Counted from the stretch's first letter, positions 8,301 through 16,680 are shown. The stretch is 64,000 bases of DNA from Actinomycetes bacterium (GCA_021803085.1 JAJZMD010000287.1:1-64000); one strand, 5' to 3'. Made by a program: numbers and translations. The notes: a model not told the origin generated them from the sequence alone.

Positions 8301-9757
8301 CGGACCACGACCCGGGCAGCGGCGTCGAGGAGCGACTGGAGCGGCCAGGCCGACAGCCCGAAGAAAACGCAAGCGACGAGGCCCCCAACGAGGGGGACCC
8401 CGACAAGGCGCGAGGTCGCCGACGGCGTGGCCCCCCGACCGCCGAGGAGGAGGTGGCGGCCGTGGGCCATGACGGCGGCGAAGATCACCGCCATTGCCAG
8501 CAGCGACAGGCCGGCGGCCCAGCCGAGCCCGACCGCCAGCTCGCCGCGGATCATGTTGAGCTCGCTCACGAACAGGCTGAACGGCGGCAGGCCCAACAGG
8601 GCGACGAGGCCGAAGCCGAAAATCCCGCCGAGCAGCGGCCGCCGAGCGAGGAGGGAAGGGATCTTGTCGATCTCGCTCGTGCCTTCGACGAGCAGGATCT
8701 CGCCGGAGGCGAGGAAGAGCACGGCCTTGGCGAGCCCGTGGCCCAGGATGTGGAGCAGCACCGCGGCGATGGCAAGGGTCGTGCCGGCGGCCGCCCCCAG
8801 GGCGATGAGGCCCATGTGCTCGATGCTGTGGTAGGCGAGCATCCGCTTGACGTCGCGCTGGGTGAGCAGCAGCGAGGCGGCGACGAGGAGGGAGGCGAGG
8901 CCCACGATGACGAGGAGGGTGCGGCTGTAGCCGGGCCCGAGCGCCCCGTCGGCGACCGCCTTGAACCGCAAGAGGGCGTAGAAGGCGACGGTGAGCAGCA
9001 CGCCCGACATGAGGGCCGACACCGGGGCGGGTGCCTGGCTGTGGGCGTCGGGCAGCCAGCTGTGCATGGGGGCGAGCCCGACCTTGGTCCCATAGCCCAG
9101 GACGAGGAGCGCCATGCCGAGGCGCACGACGGCGGGATCGAGATGATGCGAGGCGTGGACGAGCGAGGTCCAGTCGAGGACCGAGGCGCCGCTCGGGTGC
9201 CCGGGGACGTGGAGCGCAGCGAAGTAGACGAGCACGGTGCCCAAGAACGCCAGCGCGATGCCGACCGAGCAGATGAGGACGTACTTCCACGACGCCTCCA
9301 GCGCCTTGTCGCTGCGGCGGTGCCCGACGAGGAAGGTCGTGGCGATCGTCGTCGCCTCGACCGCCACCCACAGCGCTCCGAGGTTGGCGGCGAGCACTGC
9401 GGCGAGCATGCAGGTGACGAAGACCTGGACGAGGAGGCTGTAGAGCGAGGCGTGCCGCGTGCTGTGCTCGCCGCGGGCGATCTCCGCCTCCAGGTAGCGG
9501 ATCGACTGGATCGACGCCAAGAGGGAGATGGCGCCGATGACGACGACCATGAAGGCGCTGAGGGCATCGGCGCGAAGCGCTCCGTCCAGCCCGCCGGCCA
9601 CGTGACGGTGGTCGGTCTCGATGCCGAGCGCGATGCCGAGGCCGAGCACGGCGGCGTTGGCGGCGACCATCGCCCAGCCCACTGCACGGCGCCAGGAGAT
9701 AGCGGCGCCGAGGAGGCCGGCGGCGAGGGGGACGGCGAGGATCACGGTCAAGAGCAT
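8297..9757 (-). CDS. hycQ: HycQ/HyfF-like proton-pumping membrane subunit (NuoN/MrpD family)
   Basis: The 486-residue protein has about 13-14 transmembrane helices and the antiporter-like core typical of NuoL/M/N. GTKVGLAPMHSWLPDAHSQA and PAPVSALMSGVLLTVAFYAL form the conserved TM7-8 region, LTQRDVKRMLAYHSIEHMGL follows, and KAVLFLASGEIL carries the conserved lysine. It should form part of the ion-translocating arm. It is coupled by stop/start overlap to hycP upstream and hycE downstream. Its M. tuberculosis counterpart would be Rv0086. Confidence 0.88.
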   Translation of the reverse strand: MLLTVILAVPLAAGLLGAAISWRRAVGWAMVAANAAVLGLGIALGIETDHRHVAGGLDGALRADALSAFMVVVIGAISLLASIQSIRYLEAEIARGEHSTRHASLYSLLVQVFVTCMLAAVLAANLGALWVAVEATTIATTFLVGHRRSDKALEASWKYVLICSVGIALAFLGTVLVYFAALHVPGHPSGASVLDWTSLVHASHHLDPAVVRLGMALLVLGYGTKVGLAPMHSWLPDAHSQAPAPVSALMSGVLLTVAFYALLRFKAVADGALGPGYSRTLLVIVGLASLLVAASLLLTQRDVKRMLAYHSIEHMGLIALGAAAGTTLAIAAVLLHILGHGLAKAVLFLASGEILLVEGTSEIDKIPSLLARRPLLGGIFGFGLVALLGLPPFSLFVSELNMIRGELAVGLGWAAGLSLLAMAVIFAAVMAHGRHLLLGGRGATPSATSRLVGVPLVGGLVACVFFGLSAWPLQSLLDAAARVVVR

Positions 9758-10416
9758 CAGTCGTGGAGCTCCCGGAGCTGGTCGAGGTCGACGTGGCCGA
9801 AGCGCGCTCGCATCGTGGTGGCGAGCACCTGGAGCACGACCACGACCAATAGGACGTCCAAGGAGGCCCCCAGCTCGACGAGCAGCGGCACCCCGGCGGT
9901 GAGGAGGAAGGCCGTGAGTGCCAGCCCGTTGTCGATGAGCAGCAGCCCGACGATCTGGGAGACGGCCTTCCTCCTCGTGACGAGCACGAAGAACCCGACG
10001 AGCACGGTGGCGAGCCCGAGCGGCGCGAGGCGGGTGAGCGGGTCGGGGAAGAGCGCCGTCAGCCGTCCGGCGACTAGGTAGGAGAGGACGACGAGGACGG
10101 CGGCGGTGACAAGGGACGCCGGGACGTTCACGAGGGGCGCGGTCTCTCGGCTGCCGGGGTCGGCGCGGACCACCCGGGCGAGGAGGCCCGGGATGACGAG
10201 CCCCTTGGCGACGAGCACCACGCCGGCGACGACGCCGAGGCCGACGTCACCGTCGTGGGCGGCGAGCACGCCGGCCAGGGTGGCGAGCGCTGCGCCTTGG
10301 AGCGAGAGCACCGAGATCAAGGCTCGGAGGTCCTTTCGCCACAAGGCGAGGACCGCGCCGGCGAGGACCACGCCGGCGGCCAGCTGCACCACGTCGAGCG
10401 CGCCGCCGGGCCTCAT
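9757..10416 (-). CDS. hycP: HycP/HyfE-like membrane subunit (NuoK-like C-terminal half)
   Basis: This 219-residue polytopic protein has about six to seven helices. The C-terminal portion (SQIVGLLLIDNGLALTAFLL) matches the HyfE/NuoK-like segment with its buried acidic residue in a helix. The ATG at 10416 overlaps the hycD stop (ATGA), and the stop shares one base with the hycQ ATG. It corresponds to Rv0085 by order and size. Confidence 0.85.
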   Translation of the reverse strand: MRPGGALDVVQLAAGVVLAGAVLALWRKDLRALISVLSLQGAALATLAGVLAAHDGDVGLGVVAGVVLVAKGLVIPGLLARVVRADPGSRETAPLVNVPASLVTAAVLVVLSYLVAGRLTALFPDPLTRLAPLGLATVLVGFFVLVTRRKAVSQIVGLLLIDNGLALTAFLLTAGVPLLVELGASLDVLLVVVVLQVLATTMRARFGHVDLDQLRELHD

Positions 10417-11399
10417 CTGGTCACCAGCCCGGTCGTGACCGCCACGACGGCGAGGACGAAGCCGCCAGCGAGGAGCTCGGGGACCCGGAAGAGCCGGAGC
10501 TTGGCCGTCGAGACCTCGACCAGGGCGATCATCCCGGCGAGGGCCGCCGTCTTGGCGGCGAGCACTGCGAGGGCGGCCAGCAGGACGAGCCCGCTGCCGG
10601 AGGCGTCGACGCCCCAGGGGAAGAAGAGATTCGCGAGAAGTCCAAGAAGGAGGGCGAGGCGCATCGACTCGCCCAGCGTGACGAGGGCGAGGTCGGGGCC
10701 CGCCTGCTCGAGGACCATCGCCTCGTGGATCATGGTGAGCTCGAGATGGGTGGAGGGGTTGTCGACCGGGATGCGGCCGGTCTCGGCGATGACCACGACG
10801 ACCAGGGCGACGAGGGCGAGGAGCCGCTGCGGGCTGGCTAGCCATCCGGGGTGGGCGAGGCTGGCGGCGACGATGCCTGGCAGGTTCGAGGTGCGGGCCT
10901 GGACGGCGAGGGCCAAGATCCCGACGAGGAGGGCCGGCTCGGAGATGGCGCCGATGGTCATGGCCCGGCTCGCCCCCATGCCGCCGAACGCGGTGCCGGC
11001 GTCGAGGCCGCCGAGGGCCAGCGCCACCGACCCCATGAGCAGCAGGTAGACGACGACGAAGACGTCCGCTCCGCCAGCGACGACCGGACGGGTCGTGAGA
11101 AGTGGCGTGACGGCGGCGGCCACGGCGGCGGAGGCGACGAGCACGAGCGGCGCCAGGGCGGCGACGGCGCTCGTGTGCTCGGCCCGGATGGCCTCCTTGC
11201 GCACCAGCTTGCGCAGGTCGGAGAGCCCCTGGGTGATCGGGGGCCCCATCCTGCCCTCGGCCCGGGCACGGATCTTGGCCATCAGCCCGAGGAGTAGCGG
11301 CCCGCCGACGACGACGGCGACCACCTGGAGGACCGACGTGCCGATCCTCGCCCAGAGGCTCGGGCTCGCGGCGCCCAGCGTGGCGAGCGCCCCGGTCAT
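10413..11399 (-). CDS. hycD: HycD/HyfC-like membrane subunit (NuoH family)
   Basis: The 328-residue protein is a NuoH-type subunit linking the peripheral and membrane arms. Signature segments are IRARAEGRMGPPITQGLSDL near residue 35, the loop ETGRIPVDNPSTHLELTMIH and EAMVLEQAGPDLA with the conserved acidic residues. About eight helices are visible. It starts 13 bases after the hyfB-like stop with only a weak ribosome site. The family match is clear, and Rv0084 is the M. tuberculosis counterpart. Confidence 0.88.
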   Translation of the reverse strand: MTGALATLGAASPSLWARIGTSVLQVVAVVVGGPLLLGLMAKIRARAEGRMGPPITQGLSDLRKLVRKEAIRAEHTSAVAALAPLVLVASAAVAAAVTPLLTTRPVVAGGADVFVVVYLLLMGSVALALGGLDAGTAFGGMGASRAMTIGAISEPALLVGILALAVQARTSNLPGIVAASLAHPGWLASPQRLLALVALVVVVIAETGRIPVDNPSTHLELTMIHEAMVLEQAGPDLALVTLGESMRLALLLGLLANLFFPWGVDASGSGLVLLAALAVLAAKTAALAGMIALVEVSTAKLRLFRVPELLAGGFVLAVVAVTTGLVTR

Positions 11400-11412
11400 G
11401 CGAGGACCGCGA

Positions 11413-13431
11413 TCACGCCAGGACGACCAGGACGAGCACGAGCGCGGCAAAGCCGAAGGCGAGGTAGCGGTGCACGCTGCCGTTCGGGACCCGGCGCGCC
11501 AAGCGTCCCCACCAGCCAACAGCGGCGATCACGGGCTGGTAGACGAGGCGCTCGACGGCGTCGTCGACGCGCTGGTGGAAGCTGATCGCCCCGGGGAAGT
11601 AGCGGGACTCGGCTGCGTGGGAGACCTCGAGGTCGTGGTCGGGCCGGAGCACGTCGGCGAACACCCGCTGCAGCGGCTCGGCGAAGGAGGTGGCGGTGAT
11701 CTCCATACGAGCCGTCTGCAGCTCGCGCCCGCAGCCCCACGCCTCGGCCCGCCGTGCCCGGCGAAGCTCGGCGGGCCGAGGGACGAGGCGCAGTGCGCCC
11801 CAGGCGACGACGAGGGCGACGAGGAGGCCGACGACGACGAGCGCCGGCTCGATCGCGCCGTGCAGGGAGGTGAGGTCCAGCCCGAGCCCGGGTCGCAGCG
11901 CCTTCGGCGCGCCGCCGGCGAGGCCGGCGGACGCGGCGCGACCGAGGACCGCCAGCACGACACCGGGGACGACGCCGAGCACCACGCACCCCGCTGCGAG
12001 GAGCGCCATGCCCGCCAGCATCGAGGGCCTCACCTCGTGGGCCGTCCGGGCGCCCTCGCTACGGGGCTGGCCGAGGAAGCCCACCCCGAGCGCCTTCACG
12101 AACGCCGTGGCGGTAAGCCCTCCGGTGATCGCCAGGGCGGCGACCCCGGCCAAGAGGGCGGCCTCGGTGACCGCGGAGTGGGAGGCGAAGCCGTGGAGGA
12201 GCCCCTGGAGCAGCAACCACTCGCTGGCGAAGCCGTTCAGCCCAGGCAGGGCGCTGATGGCGAGCGCCCCGATGCCGAAGCAGACGGCGGTCGCCGGCAT
12301 CTGCCGGGCGAGGCCGCCCAGGGCGTCGAGGTCCCGGGTGCCGGCCGCGTGCTGCACGGCGCCGGCGCCGAGGAACAGGCTGCCTTTGAAAAGGGCGTGG
12401 TTCACGAGGTGGAAGAGAGCGGCGAGGAGCACGAGCCCGGCCAGTCCTCGCTCACCACCGGCCGCGAGCGCCCCGGCGGCCCCGACGCCGATGAGGACGA
12501 GGCCGACGTTGTCGACCGTCGAGTAGGCGAGGAGGCGCTTCAGGTCGGTGCTGGCCGCGGCGTGCAGGGCCCCGAAGAAGGCCGAGGCGACCCCGAGGGC
12601 GGCGACCAAGAGCCACCACCACAGCACCCCACCACCGAGCAGGTCTTCACCGACGCGCAAGATGCCGTAGACGCCGAGGTTGACCATCGTCCCCGACATG
12701 AGGGCGGAGACCGGGCTCGGGGCCTCGGGATGGGCGCGCGGCAGCCAGACGTGTAGCGGCACCGCCCCCGCCTTTGAGGCGAAGCCGACCAAGGTGAGGA
12801 CGAACACCACCGACGCGAGCGGCACCGAGAGCTGCCGCCGGTGCTCGGCGATGATGGCGAAGCTCTGGCTGTCGGCGTGGGTGGCGAGCAGCACCAGGCC
12901 GAGGAGGATCGCCGCCGCCCCGACGTGGGTCATCGCCGCGTACCATTGCGCGGCGTCGCGGGTCTCGGGGCGCCGGCGGTGCTCGGCGAGCAGCGCGAGC
13001 AGCGAGGTGAGGGCCATCAGCTCCCAGGCGATCATGAAGGTCGCCACGCTCGCGGCTGCGGGGACGAGGAGCACCGTCGCGAGGAACGCCGGCAGCATCG
13101 CCGTCGCGGTGCGGCTGGGTGCCCCGTGGGCGCCGTAGCCGACCGCGTAGCACGAGGCCGCCAGCCCGACGATCGCGGTGACGGCGACGAAGAGGGCCCC
13201 GAGCGGGTCGAGGGTGAGGTCGACGCCGGTGAGCGGCAGGACCTCAGCCGTGTGAACGCTGAAGGGATGTCCCGAGACGAGCACCTGGCCGGCACCGACA
13301 AGCGCCGCCAGGCACCCCGCAGCCGAGAGCACGCCGGCGCCGAAGAGGCGGCGCCGGGCGGGCAGGAGCGCGCCGAGCAGGGCCGCGGCGCCGGCCGCGC
13401 CGAGGCCGATGAGGTACGCCGTCGCGCTCAA
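11413..13431 (-). CDS. hyfB: HyfB-like proton-pumping membrane subunit (NuoL/MrpA family)
   Basis: The 672-residue protein has about 14 core helices followed by a long hydrophilic C-terminal segment and a final helix near the end (YLAFGFAALVLVLVVLA). The core motifs are FASKAGAVPLHVWLPRAHPE, APSPVSALMSGTMVNLGVYG and LKRLLAYSTVDNVGLVLIGV, with LFKGSLFLGAGAV holding the lysine of the pumping channel. The start overlaps the stop of the NuoB-like gene (ATGA). It corresponds to Rv0083. Confidence 0.88.
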   Translation of the reverse strand: MSATAYLIGLGAAGAAALLGALLPARRRLFGAGVLSAAGCLAALVGAGQVLVSGHPFSVHTAEVLPLTGVDLTLDPLGALFVAVTAIVGLAASCYAVGYGAHGAPSRTATAMLPAFLATVLLVPAAASVATFMIAWELMALTSLLALLAEHRRRPETRDAAQWYAAMTHVGAAAILLGLVLLATHADSQSFAIIAEHRRQLSVPLASVVFVLTLVGFASKAGAVPLHVWLPRAHPEAPSPVSALMSGTMVNLGVYGILRVGEDLLGGGVLWWWLLVAALGVASAFFGALHAAASTDLKRLLAYSTVDNVGLVLIGVGAAGALAAGGERGLAGLVLLAALFHLVNHALFKGSLFLGAGAVQHAAGTRDLDALGGLARQMPATAVCFGIGALAISALPGLNGFASEWLLLQGLLHGFASHSAVTEAALLAGVAALAITGGLTATAFVKALGVGFLGQPRSEGARTAHEVRPSMLAGMALLAAGCVVLGVVPGVVLAVLGRAASAGLAGGAPKALRPGLGLDLTSLHGAIEPALVVVGLLVALVVAWGALRLVPRPAELRRARRAEAWGCGRELQTARMEITATSFAEPLQRVFADVLRPDHDLEVSHAAESRYFPGAISFHQRVDDAVERLVYQPVIAAVGWWGRLARRVPNGSVHRYLAFGFAALVLVLVVLA

Positions 13432-13925
13432 CGCCCGGTGAGCCCCCGCAGCGCCTCGGTGATCGCCGTGGGATCCGGCGGGCAGCCGGGGATCTCGACG
13501 TCGACGGGGACCACGTCGCCGACCGGCCCGACGACGCCGTAGCCGCCGGCGAAGACCCCGCCGTCCAAGGCGCAGTCGCCGCAGGCGACCACCACTCGTG
13601 GCCGGGGCACAGCCTCGAGCGTCTTTTCCAGCGGGGTCGCCATGTTCCTCGTCACCACCCCGGTGACGAGCAGGCCGTCGGCGTGGCGGGGCGAAGCGAC
13701 CAGGCGCACCCCGAAACGCCCGGCGTCGCAGACCGGGGAGAAGACCTGGGCGATCTCCACCTCACAGCCGTTGCACGAGCCGGCGTCGACGTGGCGCAGC
13801 TGCGCCGAGCCCGGGAACGGGGCCAGCGCATCCTGCCTGGCCGCTGACGGGGCCGTCTCGGTCACCGGTCGCGTGAAGAGGGCATCGAGCACGGGGATGC
13901 GGCGCACGGTTGACGAAGTTATCAT
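13428..13925 (-). CDS. hyfI: HyfI/HycG-like NuoB-type [4Fe-4S] subunit, first gene of the operon
   Basis: The 165-residue protein keeps the four cluster ligands of the NuoB/hydrogenase small-subunit family: SCNGCEVEI near residue 50, ACGDCALDGG near 115 and the PGCPPDP motif near 147. Unlike the large subunit it appears functional, so an N2-like cluster could pass electrons to a quinone-like site. ATG 13925 is the longest start; a candidate ArsR operator overlaps it, so a downstream GTG (about 13907) may be the true start. No ferredoxin-like HycF subunit is encoded next to the cluster. Counterpart: Rv0082. Confidence 0.85.
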   Translation of the reverse strand: MITSSTVRRIPVLDALFTRPVTETAPSAARQDALAPFPGSAQLRHVDAGSCNGCEVEIAQVFSPVCDAGRFGVRLVASPRHADGLLVTGVVTRNMATPLEKTLEAVPRPRVVVACGDCALDGGVFAGGYGVVGPVGDVVPVDVEIPGCPPDPTAITEALRGLTGR

Positions 13926-13945
13926 GCTCTCAGATGATCAAGACA
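13914..13945. promoter_or_regulatory. Candidate ArsR operator of the hydrogenase-like operon
   Basis: Two half-similar sites lie here: GAAGTTATCATG, sharing AAGTTATC with the arsR site, and GATGATCAAGACA, which matches 10 of 13 bases of GATCGTCAAGTCA upstream of sdhC. GATCAT and ATGATA around an 8-base spacer give an imperfect dyad on the minus strand. The site overlaps the first annotated codon of the operon. Confidence 0.45.
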
Positions 13946-14004
13946 TACCGACCTGTCGCAGCCGGTGTCCGAGTGCTCAGCCCAACTCCCCGGCGGACGG
14001 AGCG

Positions 14005-14244
14005 ATGAGGACGCGTCCGCAGGGTGTCGAGACTCTCGTCTGCGGGTTCTGCTGGTCGAGCGTCGAGCGGGCCCACGCCGATCGTCGCGGGTGCTGCCCC
14101 CGCTGCGGGGCTCCACCTGCTGGCCTCCGACCGGAACGAGCTCCGGGCCGATCGGCTCATGTCGAGCACCGGCGAGACGCTGGGGCGATCCCGAGGGATC
14201 GGTCCGAGGCTCTGCCTGCATCGCAACCCGAAAGGAACCGATGA
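14005..14244 (+). CDS. Small zinc-ribbon-like protein coupled to the PEPCK-like gene
   Basis: The predicted 79-residue protein contains two cysteine pairs, CGFC and CPRC, about 18 residues apart (CGFCWSSVERAHADRRGCCP, then RCG), as in a zinc ribbon. ATG 14005 follows GGAG closely. The stop overlaps the ATG of the PEPCK-like gene (ATGA), which supports translation. The remainder is basic and of low complexity. No family is recognised; a chance frame remains possible. Confidence 0.4.
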   Translation: MRTRPQGVETLVCGFCWSSVERAHADRRGCCPRCGAPPAGLRPERAPGRSAHVEHRRDAGAIPRDRSEALPASQPERNR

Positions 14245-15224
14245 CCACCCCACCGACCTCGCACAAGGCTCTGCTGCGCTTCGTCGAGGACTTCGCCGCC
14301 CTCGCCACTCCCGAGCGGGTCGAGTGGTGCGACGGCAGCCCCGCGGAGCGCGACCGGCTCTCCCAGCTGCTCATCGACCAGGGGACCGTGGTCCGACTCG
14401 ACCCGGCGAAGCGGCCTGCCAGCTTCTGGGCCCGCTCGGACCCCCGAGACGTCGCCCGGGTCGAGGCCCGCACCTTCATCTGCTCGGTCAAGCCCGACGA
14501 TGCCGGGCCGACGAACAACTGGGCCGATCCCCATGAGATGCGAGCGCGGCTCACCAGGCTCTTCTCCGGCTTGATGCGGGGCCGGACCATGTACGTGCTG
14601 GCGTTCTCCATGGGGCCCATCGGCTCGCCCATCGCCCGCCTCGGGGTCCAGCTCACCAAATCCGCCTACGTGGCGCTGAGCATGGGGACCATGACCCGCG
14701 TGGGGACCGCCGCCCTCCACGCGCTCGGCGACGACGGCCAGTTCGTGCCCCGCCTCCACTCCGTCGGAGCCCCACTCGCCCCGGGCACAGCCGACGTGGC
14801 CTGCGGTTATCACATGGCTGACTACTTTTCCCACTGGCTCAGCTTCGCCGAGCGAACCGACCCGGCGAAGCTGCCGCGCATCTACTCGGTCAACTGGTTC
14901 CGCAAAGACACCGACGGCCACTTCCTCTGGCCCGGGTTCGGCGAGAACGCGCGAGTGCTCGCCTGGATCTTCGATCGCTGCGCCGGGCGCGCCGCCGCCG
15001 TCCCCACCCCGATCGGCAACATCCCTGCCGCCGGCGCCCTGGAGCTGGCCGGCCTCGATGTCGACGCATCCGAGCTCGCCACGCTGCTCGAGGCGGACGT
15101 GGCCGAGTGGCGCCGCGAACTCGCCGCCATCGAAGCCCACTACGCGACCTTCGGCGACCGGCTCCCAGCAGCGCTCGAGCGCCAGCTCCACCAGCTCGCC
15201 GCCAACCTCGAGCCCAGCACGTGA
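14241..15224 (+). pseudogene. pckG: PEP carboxykinase (GTP) with the catalytic centre deleted in frame
   Basis: The first ~187 residues match the N-terminal part of GTP-type PEPCK (FICSVKPDDAGPTNNWADPH and FSMGPIGSPIARLGVQLT). The frame then jumps without a stop to the C-terminal part (CGYHMADYFSHWLSFAERTD, then VNWFRKDTDGHFLWPGFGEN). Roughly 270 residues are missing, including the kinase P-loop (normally PSACGKTN), the GTP site and metal ligands. The 327-residue product therefore cannot be an active PEPCK. The rest reads cleanly, with AAAGGA before ATG 14241, so it may be translated as a stable remnant. Confidence 0.88.
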
Positions 15225-15288
15225 CCGTCGCCCACACGTCACCGAGGCTCGTGTCGCCGGGCTGCCTCCGCTTCGCGGCGACCACACC

Positions 15289-15786
15289 ATGAGCGGGGTG
15301 CTCCTGGCCGAGGAGCTGGTCGACCCGATGCTGGTCGCCGCCTTCGGCCCCGCTCAACCAGACATCGTCGAAGCGGTCGCGGGCGTCTGCACCGACGCCC
15401 TGTTCTCGACCCTGGGCCCTGACGTCGTGGCTGTCCTCGCCAGCGACCGCAACCTGGTACGGCTTGTCGCACCTTGGGTCTTCGACCTCGCCCGCGGACT
15501 CCTCGTCCTACAGCGGCACGGACCGAAGGAGCTTGCAAGTGGCGAGCTGCTCGACCTGCTCTCAAGGCACCAGCTGGGCGAGCACGACCGCGCTCGGTTC
15601 GCCGAGACGGTCGACCTGGCTTCCACGCTCACCCTCGACCGGGTCCTCGAGCACGTGCTCGGCCCCGGTGCCTGCGCCAAAGACCCGCACGCCAACGCCC
15701 TCGCCGCCCCGTGGCTCGCCGCGTTGACGTACGGCCACCGAGTCCACATCGCTCTCGAGCTTCTTCGCCTGCTCCCCGCCAATTGA
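15289..15786 (+). CDS. Hypothetical alpha-helical protein
   Basis: A 165-residue leucine/alanine-rich helical protein with coding-like base use. No family is recognised. Characteristic stretches are LLAEELVDPMLVAAFGPAQP and DLLSRHQLGEHDRARFAETV. There is no signal peptide or membrane helix. It follows the truncated pckG by 64 bases and converges on arsR, with 48 bases between. ATG 15289 was chosen; an in-frame extension would overlap the previous gene. Confidence 0.55.
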   Translation: MSGVLLAEELVDPMLVAAFGPAQPDIVEAVAGVCTDALFSTLGPDVVAVLASDRNLVRLVAPWVFDLARGLLVLQRHGPKELASGELLDLLSRHQLGEHDRARFAETVDLASTLTLDRVLEHVLGPGACAKDPHANALAAPWLAALTYGHRVHIALELLRLLPAN

Positions 15787-15834
15787 CCCGGCGGGAACGC
15801 CTTCCACGCATACCGCAGACGCCGTCCAGACCCT

Positions 15835-16206
15835 TCAGCGCGCCGCCCGTCGCCGAGCCGGCTCCGGACGCTCCACGAACTCCAGACCTTCGAGCTCCGC
15901 CAAGAGCTGGCGAGACTCCGCCAGCGTGCTCGTGAGGATGGCCTTCGCCACCTCCAACAGATCGAAGATCCGGGGATCGGTCACCGAGTAGCGGACCGTC
16001 GACCCCTCCTTGCGGCTCTGCAGCACGTTCGCACGTCGCAAGATCCCGAGCTGTTGGGACAGGTGCGATGCCTCCAGGCCCACCTCGGGGATCAGCTCTC
16101 CCACCGATCGCTCCCCGTCGCGCAGCAGCTCCAGCACCCGGATTCGCGCCGGATGCGCCAGGGTCTTGAAGAAGTCCGCCTTCACCTGGTAGATCGGTCG
16201 CGTCAT
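15835..16206 (-). CDS. ArsR-family regulator, Rv0081-like
   Basis: The 123-residue winged-helix repressor begins MTRPIYQVKADFFKTLAHPA, nearly the wording of M. tuberculosis Rv0081, the hypoxia-linked regulator encoded beside the Rv0082-Rv0087 operon. The recognition helix region is LEASHLSQQLGILRRANVLQ and the wing is KEGSTVRYSVTDP. It lacks an obvious cysteine metal site. ATG 16206 is preferred over an upstream TTG at 16212. It lies about 2 kb from the hydrogenase-like operon, on the same strand, and probably controls that operon and itself. Confidence 0.9.
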   Translation of the reverse strand: MTRPIYQVKADFFKTLAHPARIRVLELLRDGERSVGELIPEVGLEASHLSQQLGILRRANVLQSRKEGSTVRYSVTDPRIFDLLEVAKAILTSTLAESRQLLAELEGLEFVERPEPARRRAAR

Positions 16207-16280
16207 CGGCAACGACCGTCGACGTCGGGCGGCAAAGTCCGCGAGCGGTTCTGCCGAGCAATCGTGCCCAAGCCTGAGGA

Positions 16281-16305
16281 AGGCATCAACTCGTCAAGTT
16301 ATCAG
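16281..16305. promoter_or_regulatory. Candidate autoregulatory operator of arsR
   Basis: The sequence CTCGTCAAGTTATCAGTT lies about 85 bases upstream of the arsR start. It shares TCGTCAAGTYATC with the sdhC upstream site and AAGTTATC with the hyfI start region. On the minus strand it contains TTGACG, a possible -35 box. Confidence 0.5.
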
Positions 16306-16471
16306 TTAGCTTGGGGTTCTGCCGCCAGCGAGCCTCCCCGCTCCCCGGGGATGCCATCTTCAGGACCACGAGCGGGTCCGGCCGTCCCCTCCAATCCGAG
16401 CGGCTATGCCGCGGAGAGCCCGACAATGATCGGTCGACCGACGGGGCGTCTTCGGTCCCGGCCTCGGTGCG

Positions 16472-16504
16472 GTAGACCTGGCGGCCGAAGGCCGCCAGGT
16501 CTAC
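16472..16504. repeat. Perfect 15-bp inverted repeat with a 3-base loop
   Basis: GTAGACCTGGCGGCC, loop GAA, then its exact complement. It lies in a 620-base stretch without a recognisable intact gene, between the arsR promoter and the first toxin-antitoxin module. No T-run follows, so it is not a classical terminator on either strand. It may be part of a decayed mobile element, because a relic repeat follows at about 16585-16680. Confidence 0.7.
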
Positions 16505-16584
16505 GAGGTCGGCGAGACCGTCGAGGAGCAGGGTGGGCGATCCGTGGAAGTGGCGTCGTTCCGTTCCCAGCGGGTGTGGGTGCC

Positions 16585-16680
16585 GAATATTCGATCAGGC
16601 TCCTGAACTGGGGCTTTCGGTCAGCTCGACCGAGCGGTAGCACCATCGGTAGGTATCGACCGAGCCTGGGTGGGACTGGT
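16585..16680 (+). repeat. Dispersed relic repeat, copy 1
   Basis: The core CTGAACTGGGGCTTTCGGT followed by GCGGTAGCACCAT recurs on the opposite strand at about 23050-23150 (TTGAACTGGGGCTTCTCGGT, then GCAGTAGCACCAC). Identity is around 70% by eye over about 90 bases. No coding frame is convincing in either copy. It is probably a fragment of an old insertion sequence. Confidence 0.5.

Noticed and set aside
6795-9371. An 858-codon frame fused ahead of hycE
   Set aside because: The N-terminal part is a shadow of hycQ; the real start is ATG 8300, which overlaps the hycQ stop.
6795-13925. Calling the locus an active formate hydrogenlyase or [NiFe] hydrogenase
   Set aside because: All four Ni-Fe cysteine ligands are absent from the large subunit and no formate dehydrogenase or hyp maturation genes are in the window.
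14241-15224. Calling this a functional PEP carboxykinase
   Set aside because: The P-loop, GTP site and metal ligands are absent even though both ends match well.
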